Below are positions 18,921 through 29,156 of a stretch of 39,220 bases of DNA, in pieces. The stretch is from a bacterium. Lineage in GTDB: Bacteria > Patescibacteriota > Patescibacteriia > UBA1558 > S5-K13. The notes beneath the pieces are model-generated. The model did not search any database and was not told the DNA's origin. It saw nothing but the letters and a program-made list of their open reading frames with translations. The stretch covers positions 1-39,220 of the forward strand of contig JAKPTO010000001.1 in NCBI GenBank assembly GCA_029555085.1, in the 5' to 3' direction. Each line of letters begins with the position of its first letter. The stretch's first letter is position 1. A program made the translations under genes and the position numbers.

Positions 18921-20492
18921 TTATTGGTTTATTTTTTTCATTAACTCTTTCATTCTCTTAAACTGAGGATTTTCGTAAGCTTTTGACTCCGATAACATTT
19001 CAACCGATGAAGATGATGGTGTTGAAGTGATTTTCTCCACAGCAGTTTCACTAATTGGTTTTTTGTTATCTAACTCAGCTTTAATAGTAGAATAAAGTTG
19101 TTTAGATTCTGATAATACCGAAATTGTGTCAAATCTTTTTAGAATGTCCAGTTTTTCTTGTCTAGTTGTCGAATGTTCGGTAAACAGACGTGTAGCATAC
19201 GCTAGATTTGCGTTAAATACAGCAACTTCATTAAGTTTATCTTTGAAGAGAACCAAAGCCTTTTTATATTCATCATTCTGCTTTTTAAGTGTTTTAACTT
19301 GTTCATATAAATCGGCAGCGTTGTGAATTGTCTGAGCACCAGCGTGGTGAACGTGTTTGCTAGGTAAACCAGTTCTTGGTTCTGCAGCACGTAAACCATG
19401 TTTGTTACCCTTTGTCCTTGCAGCTTCAGTAGCTTCAATTTCTTTAACGTCTTTATCTCCACACTCATCACATTCTTTCTGTTCTTTAGGTTCTTTTGTT
19501 ATAGGCTTACTAACACCCTTTAGGGCTGTACCCTGACGAGTCGGATCATTTGTTTGTGATTTACCAGCACCAAGATTGTCATACTTTTTAGGCGTGTCCA
19601 TATCTTTAACACCAGTACCTGGACGACCATCTGAGGTTTTTACCTGACCTCTTCCCGGTTCTTTTGTTTGAGGATTACTTGATCCAGGAACACCAGTACC
19701 GGGTCTTTTGGCATCATTAACGAATGATTCTTCGTTTGCCTGTAATTTTTTAACACCCTTTTGTGGAGATGTTTTGTCGAAAGGTTTACCATCTTGTAAT
19801 GTGTGTGTTTTATGAACGGTCACACTTTCTTTGGTCTCCCTCTTTTTTGCTTTTTGATCAAAAGGTTTACCGTCACTAAGACTAACCTCTTCTTTTACAT
19901 CAAAATCAAATGACTCGTCATCATCGAGTTCAATTTCGTAAACGATTTCGTCATCACCAGTTTCATCAATTTGTTCAGCTAGTTCATCTGGCATTTCACC
20001 AGTGTCATCACCACCCAAATCTTCATCATCAAGTTTAATGATATAATCATTTCCTTCATCTGAGAATTCGACAGTATTTCCTTCTTTTTTGACAATAATA
20101 CCATCTTCAGGTTTCATAGCTTTGAATACTTTCAAAACTTCTTCTTCAGATGCATCAGTCATATCAAGAACTTCATCGTCCTCTTCATCTTCAGCAGGAA
20201 GATCTAGACCTGAATCTTCTTCAGTGTCATTTTCATCGTCTACTGGAAGCGGTAAATCTTCATTACCGTTATCCACAGGTTCATTATCGGAAGTTTCTTC
20301 ATCATCTGGTGTTATACCATCAACATCTTTTTCTACTTCTTCAGGATCTTTTTCATCCTCTTGTTCTTTTAGCAAATCATTTAGTTCTTGTTTCATTGTT
20401 GAAGCAAGTATACCTTTTGCGTTTGCTTTTACCGCCTCTTCAAGTGTTTGCACTTGAAGTAATGCTTGTTCTAAAATAGATTTCTGAGCCAT
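18921..20492 (-). CDS. prohead core scaffold protein (gp22-position), acidic, repeat-containing
   Basis: Between gp21-like protease and gp23-like MCP; highly acidic N-terminal half, helical C-terminus. Confidence 0.65.
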   Translation of the reverse strand: MAQKSILEQALLQVQTLEEAVKANAKGILASTMKQELNDLLKEQEDEKDPEEVEKDVDGITPDDEETSDNEPVDNGNEDLPLPVDDENDTEEDSGLDLPAEDEEDDEVLDMTDASEEEVLKVFKAMKPEDGIIVKKEGNTVEFSDEGNDYIIKLDDEDLGGDDTGEMPDELAEQIDETGDDEIVYEIELDDDESFDFDVKEEVSLSDGKPFDQKAKKRETKESVTVHKTHTLQDGKPFDKTSPQKGVKKLQANEESFVNDAKRPGTGVPGSSNPQTKEPGRGQVKTSDGRPGTGVKDMDTPKKYDNLGAGKSQTNDPTRQGTALKGVSKPITKEPKEQKECDECGDKDVKEIEATEAARTKGNKHGLRAAEPRTGLPSKHVHHAGAQTIHNAADLYEQVKTLKKQNDEYKKALVLFKDKLNEVAVFNANLAYATRLFTEHSTTRQEKLDILKRFDTISVLSESKQLYSTIKAELDNKKPISETAVEKITSTPSSSSVEMLSESKAYENPQFKRMKELMKKINQ

Positions 20493-20573
20493 TTTTATCT
20501 TTTATTTATTTTTATAAATATTATGATTTTATTAAAAGTTTATCTTTATGCACTTTAAATCAAAAAAAAACCA

Positions 20574-21266
20574 TTATTTTGAAAGAAAATTATCTAATCT
20601 TCCCATTAATGATTTAATTTTATTTTCTTCTGGGGTATTTTGTGGTATGGTTTCTTCAAATTTCGCCTTATCATTTAAATCACTAAATACATAAGCGCCG
20701 GGGGTTGAAGGTGACGAAACTAAATCGAAACAAACTAATTCAAAATCATCTTGAACAACGTTTTGTCCTCTTTCACTTTTTAATGAACCAACACCACGAG
20801 AGGATATACCTAACGTCGCACCATTCATTAATAACATTGCAGCTTGATCACCTTTACAACTAATGATACCACTTTTTTTCCAGCCAGGTGATGTGTATAA
20901 TTTAATTTTACCAAGTAAAGTATTACCCTCCCACCAAGTTTCGAGAATTGAATGTGAAACTCTATCTAAGTCAATAAGTGATGATGTGGGATGATTAAGT
21001 TCACTGAGAGCACCACCGTTTTTTATTACAGTTTGATATTTTTCATTTTCTCGTTTTAAAATTGCTTCGGGATATATTCTACCGTTTTTATTTGGCACAC
21101 CAAATTTTTGTAACACAGCATAAAGAATGAGGTCTTGGTGGAAATCGACCTCTTTCATTTCAGAAATTATTTGCTTGTTATGTTCGTCGTTTGGAGAAAT
21201 ATGACCGGCGTCATATTCTATCAAATATCCAAAAACACCAATATCGTTTGGTCCTAATATCTTCAT
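20574..21266 (-). CDS. prohead protease, T4 gp21-like (S77 family)
   Basis: GGALSELNHPTSS...TLGISSRGVGSL...FELVCFDLVSSPSTPGA. Confidence 0.9.
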   Translation of the reverse strand: MKILGPNDIGVFGYLIEYDAGHISPNDEHNKQIISEMKEVDFHQDLILYAVLQKFGVPNKNGRIYPEAILKRENEKYQTVIKNGGALSELNHPTSSLIDLDRVSHSILETWWEGNTLLGKIKLYTSPGWKKSGIISCKGDQAAMLLMNGATLGISSRGVGSLKSERGQNVVQDDFELVCFDLVSSPSTPGAYVFSDLNDKAKFEETIPQNTPEENKIKSLMGRLDNFLSK

Positions 21267-21301
21267 CTATAGTTTTTACTATAAATACATCAATATTTGA
21301 A

Positions 21302-21727
21302 CTATTTTTTGTTTTTGTAAAAATTAAATAAATTTTTTATTTCTAAATCATTATTGATAATTTCTTTTATCAAATTAATCAAAAAGAATTTGATTTGTTT
21401 AGATTTTATATCAAAATGTTTTTCAGTAAAAAGTGTGATTTCAATACTTAAGAAAGATTTTTTTCCCATTTTCACACCATTTGTTCGGAGATCAATATCA
21501 ACAATTGATTCCTTTTTAAAGTATTCACTTTTTAAATGATAAATGTGTAATTTAATTTTTCGTTGTGTTTTTAACAGTAGAGAATCTAAATTGATTTCAT
21601 CATCATTTGGAGTGATCCAAGAATTTAGTTTTATATATATACTTTTTAAATTTTTATGATCTACTGTACCATATCCAATTTTAAAATTGCCATAATAACC
21701 CAAATTTATATATTTTCCGTTTTTCAT
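21302..21727 (-). CDS. hypothetical protein
   Basis: Intact ORF between protease and next gene; no family recognised. Confidence 0.5.
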   Translation of the reverse strand: MKNGKYINLGYYGNFKIGYGTVDHKNLKSIYIKLNSWITPNDDEINLDSLLLKTQRKIKLHIYHLKSEYFKKESIVDIDLRTNGVKMGKKSFLSIEITLFTEKHFDIKSKQIKFFLINLIKEIINNDLEIKNLFNFYKNKK

Positions 21728-21817
21728 TAAAATTTTCCATATTTTCTTTTTTATTGATGAATATTGAATAAAATATAAGGAAAATTTTTTGATATTCCAA
21801 ATTGAAATAATAAAAAA

Positions 21818-21836
21818 AACGGACTTAAAGTCCGTT
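21818..21836 (-). terminator. Rho-independent terminator overlapping the stop codon of 21825..22559
   Basis: AACGGACT-TAA-AGTCCGTT stem then poly-U on the minus strand. Confidence 0.8.
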
Positions 21837-22559
21837 CTTTAATTGTTGAAGTTTATAATAATTATATTTAGTTGGTTTCATTTGTTTTGCTTCAGCATTT
21901 GCTTCTATTAGTTTTGTTTTTAAATTTTCATTTTTTTCATTTACGATCATATCTGTCATTTTAGAAACAACATCTTCTTGTAATGTTTTGAAATTTTCTT
22001 CCAATTCTTTTGGTGTGATATCGATAATTTGTTTTAACTGTGTTTGTTCATCTTCTGATAATGTTGAACCATATAAAACATTAAAATTATTAACTAATAT
22101 ACTATTAAGTAATTTTTCGTTCTCAACTATTTGTATTAAATCATTAGTTTTTTGTTCTTTCTTAGACATTAAATGATTAATTAATTCATTATTCGATTTA
22201 ATTTTTTCAAAAGCATTTAATACATTATCTTCTTCAGTTATTTTATCTAAGTGTGTATAAACTTCATTTTCAGTAATTAAAATATCACCAATTTCTTCGT
22301 CCAATTTCTTACTGATTTTTTTTATTTTTGATTTGTGTTCTTTAAGAATTGGTATGATTTTATTAAGAAACAATTCAGCATCCTTTTTATCTTCAATATA
22401 TTTGTCCTCAAAATCTTCATAGAACAAATAAAGAGTTCTAAAATCCTTATTTTCAGTTATCATTTTAAGAATTTTTTTCACCTCATTTTTATTACCACTA
22501 GCATATGCGTTAGTAAATTTTTGTAAAATTTTGGTTTTTAATTTTCCAAAGTCGTTCAT
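21825..22559 (-). CDS. hypothetical helical protein (prohead core position)
   Basis: Intact ORF immediately after portal; Lys/Glu-rich. Confidence 0.6.
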   Translation of the reverse strand: MNDFGKLKTKILQKFTNAYASGNKNEVKKILKMITENKDFRTLYLFYEDFEDKYIEDKKDAELFLNKIIPILKEHKSKIKKISKKLDEEIGDILITENEVYTHLDKITEEDNVLNAFEKIKSNNELINHLMSKKEQKTNDLIQIVENEKLLNSILVNNFNVLYGSTLSEDEQTQLKQIIDITPKELEENFKTLQEDVVSKMTDMIVNEKNENLKTKLIEANAEAKQMKPTKYNYYKLQQLKNGL

Positions 22560-22561
22560 CT

Positions 22562-24430
22562 CTATTGATTTAAAATATCTTTTATTTTATTTTCTATTTC
22601 ATAAATATTCTTTTGCGCTTTTTCCATATCAAATAAATCATTTAACGAAGTATCTTCATTTAACATTGATAAAATTTTTTCTTTTTTTGTTTCGTTTTCT
22701 GATAACGGAGCAGCGGGTTCGTTTCCTGTTGGTGCTGGGCCCGCATTAGTTAAAGGTCCGGCCGCAGCTTCTTCAGGACTCATCATTGTACCACCACCAA
22801 ATCCCGGTTTACCATCAGGCATTTGTCCTTGACCACCCATAGCAGCCTCAATTTTCTTTCTCTCTTCTTCTGGTATACCATATTTCTTGTCCACATCGTC
22901 AAATATACCAGAACGTCTAATAATTTGTGGTGTGTTTGTTAATTCCATTCCAATTGCTCTTTCCAATCTTTGTTGTTGTAAATCAAGAATTATTTCGTTG
23001 TCACTCATACCCAAAATATTTTTCTTAGCCCATGTGTGAGAAACTGGAAGAATACCCATTTGTGATTGATCAGATGTGGCATCTTTATACATTGTGATTT
23101 TTTCTTTCCAAGATTCAATTCGTAAAAGATCCGACTGTCCAGATGGATTAGTTAATGATAATGTGAAATTATTTAGTTCGTCTTCAAGACCTAATAGAAA
23201 TAAATGTATTAAGGCAATTTTATTTAATTCTTGAATTAATGACATTTGAATACGATTAATCGTTCTGGCAAAACGAATATCTAATAATGCCAAGCCCTTA
23301 CCATTACCAACAACATCTTCAAACCCTAGAAAAGCTTTTGGTATTCGAAGAGCAGCCAACATTTTCTTTTGGATATATTCAATGTCAGCGATTTCCGCTA
23401 AGTTTTGTGCACCGGGTAATGTTTCAATTGGACTTGCTTGTGATGGATCTCGAACTGGAATAAAATAATCTTGATCTACAGCCATTTGATTATATCTCAT
23501 ATCAACTTGTCCTGTTCTTTGATCAACCACTTGGTCTCTTTTAAATTTATTTGCTATTCTTTGTACATATGCTTCTATGTCCTTGTCGTCCATATTACCA
23601 ACGAATATTTTGAAAACTCTTCTTTCGGGTGCTCTTGAAGTTCGATAAATTAACATAGCATCTTCAGCTAAAAGTAATTGTTTCCAAATTCTTCGGATTT
23701 TATCTAACATTGAACACCCATATGGTAATTTTCTATCATCACCAAGGATTCGAAAGTGGGCGATTTCCCACGCCTGGAACTCCATATCTTTATTTTTCCA
23801 AGTAAACCTCAATTCTCGTGTTGGAAATCTACTACCAACACGGTCACTTTGATTTGGGACTGACTGTCTTGCGCCTTCTAATCTTTCTATTTCAATATTT
23901 GGTAATTGTTGACAACCAATAACACCCTTATCCGGACTAACTTTTAGATAAACAAAGTTATCGCCATATTTACACATTCCTCTAGCCCACATTACCAAGT
24001 TGGTGTTAATGTCCAGGGCGTTATAGAAAAGGTCATCTAGTATATGTTTTATTCTTTTCGAATCAGAATGTATCGTAAGAATTTGACCCTTTTCGGATTT
24101 GGTTGTTGATTCTTCAGCATAAATATCAAGTGCGGCAGATATTTCTGGAGTGAATTCCATTGATTCATAATCATAATATGCTGATAATCTATTGGGTTCA
24201 TAATATACCGACTGATTATAAAGTGACATATCAAGTTTTGACCACTTATCTGCGATATATTGTGATTGTTGGGCTTGTAGTTTTGCCTTTTCGTAATCCT
24301 CTCGACTATCAGTTTTTAATAATTCTTTTTTATCAAATTCAAATTGTGAGGGTGGATTTCTCAATTGCCCAGCAAATCCAAAGGCTTTGGTTAACCTTTG
24401 ATATATTGTTAATTTCTGTTGTTTTGCCAT
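22562..24430 (-). CDS. portal vertex protein, T4 gp20-like
   Basis: LLLAEDAMLIYRTSRAPERRVFKIFVGNM...LRIPKAFLGFEDVVGNGKGLALLDIRFARTINRIQ. Confidence 0.95.
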   Translation of the reverse strand: MAKQQKLTIYQRLTKAFGFAGQLRNPPSQFEFDKKELLKTDSREDYEKAKLQAQQSQYIADKWSKLDMSLYNQSVYYEPNRLSAYYDYESMEFTPEISAALDIYAEESTTKSEKGQILTIHSDSKRIKHILDDLFYNALDINTNLVMWARGMCKYGDNFVYLKVSPDKGVIGCQQLPNIEIERLEGARQSVPNQSDRVGSRFPTRELRFTWKNKDMEFQAWEIAHFRILGDDRKLPYGCSMLDKIRRIWKQLLLAEDAMLIYRTSRAPERRVFKIFVGNMDDKDIEAYVQRIANKFKRDQVVDQRTGQVDMRYNQMAVDQDYFIPVRDPSQASPIETLPGAQNLAEIADIEYIQKKMLAALRIPKAFLGFEDVVGNGKGLALLDIRFARTINRIQMSLIQELNKIALIHLFLLGLEDELNNFTLSLTNPSGQSDLLRIESWKEKITMYKDATSDQSQMGILPVSHTWAKKNILGMSDNEIILDLQQQRLERAIGMELTNTPQIIRRSGIFDDVDKKYGIPEEERKKIEAAMGGQGQMPDGKPGFGGGTMMSPEEAAAGPLTNAGPAPTGNEPAAPLSENETKKEKILSMLNEDTSLNDLFDMEKAQKNIYEIENKIKDILNQ

Positions 24431-24479
24431 GCATATAAATATTAACTAAATATAAATAAAAAATGTATAAATTGAAAGG

Positions 24480-27400
24480 TTATTTTTTCTTTGGACCAAA
24501 TAACCATGAATATTCTTGATACATTTGTTTCGTATATATCATTCTATCATTTTGAAATAATGGATTTTCAATTGGTCTACCTGTATTTGCATCTATAACG
24601 CCAAAAGGATCAAAAGCTTTACCATAAGAATAAAAAGATTTTTCCGGTTCATATGTTCTTTCAGATAACATCCAAGAATCTATTATTGCTTTATTTTGTA
24701 AATCATTTCTAACTAATTGTGTAAAACAGATATCACCAACAAACATTGCCATGGCTATTGACATAATAGAATCGTCGTGAGTTCCTTTCATATGGTCTGG
24801 CTTTCCATTAATAAAAACAAATGTATTCATTTCATTAGCTAGTCTCACTGAATTGACTTTAAATCCGTTACGTATTTGTTCTTCAAACGCCGCAACTATT
24901 TGTGTTCTTTTGTTATTGAAACTTATTCCAGGTATTTTTTCCATCAATTTTGCATCATATTCCCACACATTTTGTGTATTAATACCATCAATATATAGGT
25001 TTTTGTATTGCATTTCTTGAAGTTTCCTTGCTGTGGCAATTCCCATACCGCCCGTAATATCAACAACAATATAAGCTTGATAAATTATACCCCATTTATA
25101 TGCTACTGATGCAAGATCATCAGGCGGAATTTTTCCAATATATTCAAGAACTTGTTCACGTTCATCAAAGTCAATAATATTAATTGAAGAATAGTCTTCA
25201 CTATCTCCCCTTGATACGTCAACTCCCATAATATAACGATGTCCTAGTATTGGTTCTTTCCATTGCCACATTTGTCCCATCATATACTTTTCTTTAGGAT
25301 CACAGACATCTTCTTTTAATATTTTTTCTATTAATTCTGCTGAGACTACGTTATCACCAGAGCCAAGAAACGCGGCTTCAATTTCTTGATTGATTTTTCG
25401 TTTATCATACTTGAATTTTTTGGCCATATTTTCAAACCACGTGGAATATGGTTTATAACCATCATGTATTAGTTGTTCAAATTTATCTTTATCGGTTTCA
25501 ATTAGTGTAATTTCTTCATCATTATATTCATCACGATTGAGCATATAATGAACAATATCTTTACATTTTATCCATTTTAAATCTTTAGTATAGCGCGGGT
25601 CATTATACCACTTCAATTCGGTTATTTTAAAGTTATTAGCACCACGAGCGGCTTGTTCATATATGCCATAATATATGGGATCAAAACCATTTGGTGTTTG
25701 ATGCCCCAATAAACCATTATAAAATATTGAATGACACCATATATCATTATTGTCATTATATAATGAAAAATCAAAAGTTTCGTTTTCCGATTCTTCGATT
25801 TTTTTTATTTTAATCCATTTAGAATTTTCAAAGAAAATTTTGTCAAAGATATATTCATCTATTTCAATATTTTTATTTTTTAAAAAATCAATAAATAACG
25901 AAAAAGATTTTCTACTTATAGATTCAACTTTATTAAATTGATCATAAATTCTTTTTAATTTTATATCAAGATCTTTTCGTTTAATATTATTTTTAAGAAG
26001 AATATTTTTTATTATTTCAGAACTATTTGGTATAATATCCAATGAATCATTATAATCATCTGTATATTTTTTTAATATATTAAAGTTGACTTCTTTTCTT
26101 TTGAACCTAAATCCAATTTTTTCATTAAAAATTTTAGTGTAATTTGAATTACATGTTAATCTAAAATTGCCTGAATATTCGGTTAAAATTCCGAAATTTA
26201 ACAATAATATTCTTATTTGTTCTATAAGTTTTTTTGATGATAAACTTATTCCTATTCCAGATTTTTCAAACTGAATATTACTATCAAATATACCTTGAAG
26301 AAGAGCGATTATGTTTTCTCTACTCATTTCAAGTAGTCTATTGGGTATTATTTTTTCGGTAGCTTTTAATTTTAAATCAAAACCCAAAAATTCTAGAAAA
26401 GAATATAAACTTTTTGATGATATTGTATAATATAAATCATCGTGATAAGAATAAGATAACCCCACATTTTTTATTGTTTTATGAAGTTCATTATCACATG
26501 TTAATGTAATATTACAGTCTATTATTTTGTTTTCATTATTAAATTTTCGATAGACAGAACCCATAGAAATATATAAACCAATTAAATATGCAATATCGGG
26601 TGTTATTTTTTGTGGAGAAAAAATATTAGATTCATTTGTTGATGGAATATACTGGAAATTAATGTCATCATTTTTTCCCCATTTTTCAAATCCATAATTT
26701 ATATTAACATAATCACCAACATTTAGATCTTTTAATTGATACCAGTCATATTTTTGTGATTTATTTGAGTATCCCCATAATTTATGTGTTTTAGTACCTT
26801 CAAGTATCGAATTGTCGGTATAAATTTTTAATGTTTTTTGAATACCATTATTAACAACAATATTAGATGATCTAAATTTATTTTTACCAAGAACAGAATA
26901 ATCATTTGTGATATATCCAGTATGTGTGGGCATTTTTTCATTAATAAATGTAGATAATTGACATGGACCATTTGGTGTGAAAACATATGTGTCTTTTGTT
27001 ACACACGAAATTAATATAACTTTACCACCAGTAGAAAGTGAAGCCATTGATGCCGCCCAGAAATCTTCACCTGCTTCAATATATGCTGCTTCGTCAAATA
27101 TTAAAATTGTTGGTGTATAACCACGAAGTGCGTCTTTAGATGTTGCGACAGCTTTAACCTCACAACCATTATTCATTTTGAATCTTTGCTCCGAGTTTTT
27201 ACTTTGAGAAAACCCAACATTAATCCATAGTGGCCATTGATCAAGAAAAGCCCTAATTTTATTGGCCATTTCAACCGCAGTATCTCTTTTGTTTGCAACA
27301 ATAAGAACTTTTTCAGGTTTTTCTGGTTTTGCTGTTTGTATTACTTTTGAAACCCAAGCTGCGGTAACTGTAGTAACCCCAGCCTGACGATATTTTCTTG

Positions 27401-27578
27401 TTATGTTTTCGTTATATTGTTCATAATCATTTATTAATTGTATCTGGTCGGGGAATAAGTCAAACGGAACATATTTACTTTGCGTATTATCATAAGTTTG
27501 TAAATACGTTTTTATCGCATATGGTGTATCTTTAATAATGCGAGCATATTCTTTAAGTTGTTCAATTCTTGGACTCAT
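24480..27578 (-). CDS. terminase large subunit, T4 gp17-like, interrupted by an in-frame intein
   Basis: ATPase: YRQAGVTT Walker A-like, ILIFDEAAYI Walker B, ILIS/TPNG coupling motif; nuclease GVDVSRGDSEDYS, THDDSIMSIAMA. Track start 27614 is a GTG inside a terminator stem; ATG of MSPRIEQLKEYA (about 27578) preferred. Confidence 0.95.
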   Translation of the reverse strand: MSPRIEQLKEYARIIKDTPYAIKTYLQTYDNTQSKYVPFDLFPDQIQLINDYEQYNENITRKYRQAGVTTVTAAWVSKVIQTAKPEKPEKVLIVANKRDTAVEMANKIRAFLDQWPLWINVGFSQSKNSEQRFKMNNGCEVKAVATSKDALRGYTPTILIFDEAAYIEAGEDFWAASMASLSTGGKVILISCVTKDTYVFTPNGPCQLSTFINEKMPTHTGYITNDYSVLGKNKFRSSNIVVNNGIQKTLKIYTDNSILEGTKTHKLWGYSNKSQKYDWYQLKDLNVGDYVNINYGFEKWGKNDDINFQYIPSTNESNIFSPQKITPDIAYLIGLYISMGSVYRKFNNENKIIDCNITLTCDNELHKTIKNVGLSYSYHDDLYYTISSKSLYSFLEFLGFDLKLKATEKIIPNRLLEMSRENIIALLQGIFDSNIQFEKSGIGISLSSKKLIEQIRILLLNFGILTEYSGNFRLTCNSNYTKIFNEKIGFRFKRKEVNFNILKKYTDDYNDSLDIIPNSSEIIKNILLKNNIKRKDLDIKLKRIYDQFNKVESISRKSFSLFIDFLKNKNIEIDEYIFDKIFFENSKWIKIKKIEESENETFDFSLYNDNNDIWCHSIFYNGLLGHQTPNGFDPIYYGIYEQAARGANNFKITELKWYNDPRYTKDLKWIKCKDIVHYMLNRDEYNDEEITLIETDKDKFEQLIHDGYKPYSTWFENMAKKFKYDKRKINQEIEAAFLGSGDNVVSAELIEKILKEDVCDPKEKYMMGQMWQWKEPILGHRYIMGVDVSRGDSEDYSSINIIDFDEREQVLEYIGKIPPDDLASVAYKWGIIYQAYIVVDITGGMGIATARKLQEMQYKNLYIDGINTQNVWEYDAKLMEKIPGISFNNKRTQIVAAFEEQIRNGFKVNSVRLANEMNTFVFINGKPDHMKGTHDDSIMSIAMAMFVGDICFTQLVRNDLQNKAIIDSWMLSERTYEPEKSFYSYGKAFDPFGVIDANTGRPIENPLFQNDRMIYTKQMYQEYSWLFGPKKK
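25698..27005 (-). mobile_element. intein (436 aa) in terminase large subunit, Hint domain plus degenerate LAGLIDADG endonuclease
   Basis: Block A CVTKDTYVFTPNG, block B EGTKTH, block F ETFDFSLYNDNNDIWCHSIFYN, block G GLLGHQ|T; exteins join as ILIS-TPNGFDPIYYG. Confidence 0.92.
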
Positions 27579-27597
27579 TACATATATAAATATAAAA

Positions 27598-27617
27598 AAA
27601 GTGGATATTTCCACTTT
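27598..27617 (-). terminator. Rho-independent terminator between 27645..29156 and terminase
   Basis: AAAGTGGA-TATT-TCCACTTT perfect inverted repeat with U-tract on minus strand. Confidence 0.8.
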
Positions 27618-27644
27618 CTTTATTTAACTTATTCGGTATTACGA

Positions 27645-29156
27645 TTATCTTTGTTTTCGTTCAATCATTCGTTGGATTCTTTGAGCCAATTCCCAATCTT
27701 CATTATCAATGGCGTTGTTTAATTCATTATTTAATGAACCAAGACTCATTGATGCTAGTTTTTTATCATCTAAATTAGCTGCTTTTGGTGGTTCAACCAC
27801 TGGTTGCTGTGGTATTGATTGTGGTTTGGTTTCGGCTCTACCAATACCAAACTTACTCAAACTATTAAGATATGCTTCAATATCATCTTCTGATGATTCT
27901 TCAGCCCTTTTACCGGTTTTTTTCTCATATCTATCTTTTGACGATTTTGCTTGTTGGAAAATTTCTTTAAATTTATCTGATGCTTTGCGATTATCATTGG
28001 CATCCTGTGATATTACATCTCCAATTATTTCAAGAAATGATCTGGCTGGAATTTGATACAGAAACATATAGAAAAATGGTTTTATTCCGTAGTTTTCTTC
28101 ATTGAACATTTCATTAGGTAATAAATGTCTAATACGGTCAACAAGTTCGGGACCAATTCTCAGTGACATCGCTTCATTGGGTAATGTATCAACACTTTGA
28201 ATAACAGCTTGTCTTATATCAGGATCTTGCGAATAACCAAACTTCCCAAGAGCTTCTTCAATACCTTTTATAATTTCATGACATAAAATTGGAAATATTA
28301 ATCCACGGGCAATGATTTGGTGTTCAGGACCCTGATCATTTCTTCCCTCATCGTCATCATCATTTGACCCGGCTTTTTTCTTTTTGGTTTTTAAATTTTC
28401 TCTACCTTCAATACCATGTCCATGTTGTGACATGCTTTGAATCATATCTTCCAATTTAAAATAAAAATAATCATTTATGGCCATTATTTTTAGATAGTAG
28501 CCATAAAGAGATGGATCAATTTCGTCTAATTTTTCACGTATTTCGGGTTTTTGAAAAATATAATGACCTTTTTTAGACATCCCTTGAATAATACCATTTA
28601 TGATATTTCTTTTATGCTTTTCAAGTTCAAATTGTTCACCTTTTGTTAAATTTTCAGCTTCAAATTGTCCTTCATCTGGCAATTCAAAATCCTCATCTTC
28701 TTCAGGTGGATTGTCTTTGGGTTTAAATTGAAAACCCTCGGAACTAATTTCACCAGGTCCACCAGTTAATTTTGCATCAATTTCATATTTTCCTTCTGGT
28801 GTTTCAGTAAGTTCAAGACAAGATTTTATTGCCAATTCTTCCAATTCAGCTTCGTGATAATTTTCAATTTCTTTAGCTCTAAGTACAGATGACATAAATT
28901 CTCTTTGTATTGATTGTATCACATTTGCACTATTTAAATTGGGGGCGTTCATAACATCCCTTAATTTATCAACAATTTTTTTAAATCTATCAGAACCCAA
29001 TCTTTCAACATCAAGCGAACCACGACGCATCGCTGGATTAGTACCATAAAGATTTTTTTCCGGATCACCTAACGCTCTTTCTGTTTTTGGATCCATTCTT
29101 TCAGGATAATCACCATAATCGATTTGTTCTCTAATTTTTTGTTTTAATTTTTTCAT
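27645..29156 (-). CDS. putative virion/head-associated protein
   Basis: Long intact ORF upstream of terL; N-term MKKLKQKIRE|Q. Confidence 0.6.
   Translation of the reverse strand: MKKLKQKIREQIDYGDYPERMDPKTERALGDPEKNLYGTNPAMRRGSLDVERLGSDRFKKIVDKLRDVMNAPNLNSANVIQSIQREFMSSVLRAKEIENYHEAELEELAIKSCLELTETPEGKYEIDAKLTGGPGEISSEGFQFKPKDNPPEEDEDFELPDEGQFEAENLTKGEQFELEKHKRNIINGIIQGMSKKGHYIFQKPEIREKLDEIDPSLYGYYLKIMAINDYFYFKLEDMIQSMSQHGHGIEGRENLKTKKKKAGSNDDDDEGRNDQGPEHQIIARGLIFPILCHEIIKGIEEALGKFGYSQDPDIRQAVIQSVDTLPNEAMSLRIGPELVDRIRHLLPNEMFNEENYGIKPFFYMFLYQIPARSFLEIIGDVISQDANDNRKASDKFKEIFQQAKSSKDRYEKKTGKRAEESSEDDIEAYLNSLSKFGIGRAETKPQSIPQQPVVEPPKAANLDDKKLASMSLGSLNNELNNAIDNEDWELAQRIQRMIERKQR

Noticed and set aside
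20089-20479. Plus-strand Ser-rich and Leu/His-rich ORFs (122 aa, 109 aa)
   Set aside because: Antisense shadows of the acidic Asp/Glu codons of the scaffold gene; low complexity, no independent signal.
27579-27614. N-terminal extension MEISTFFIFIYV of terminase in the ORF track
   Set aside because: GTG start lies inside the terminator stem; MSPRIEQ is the plausible start.
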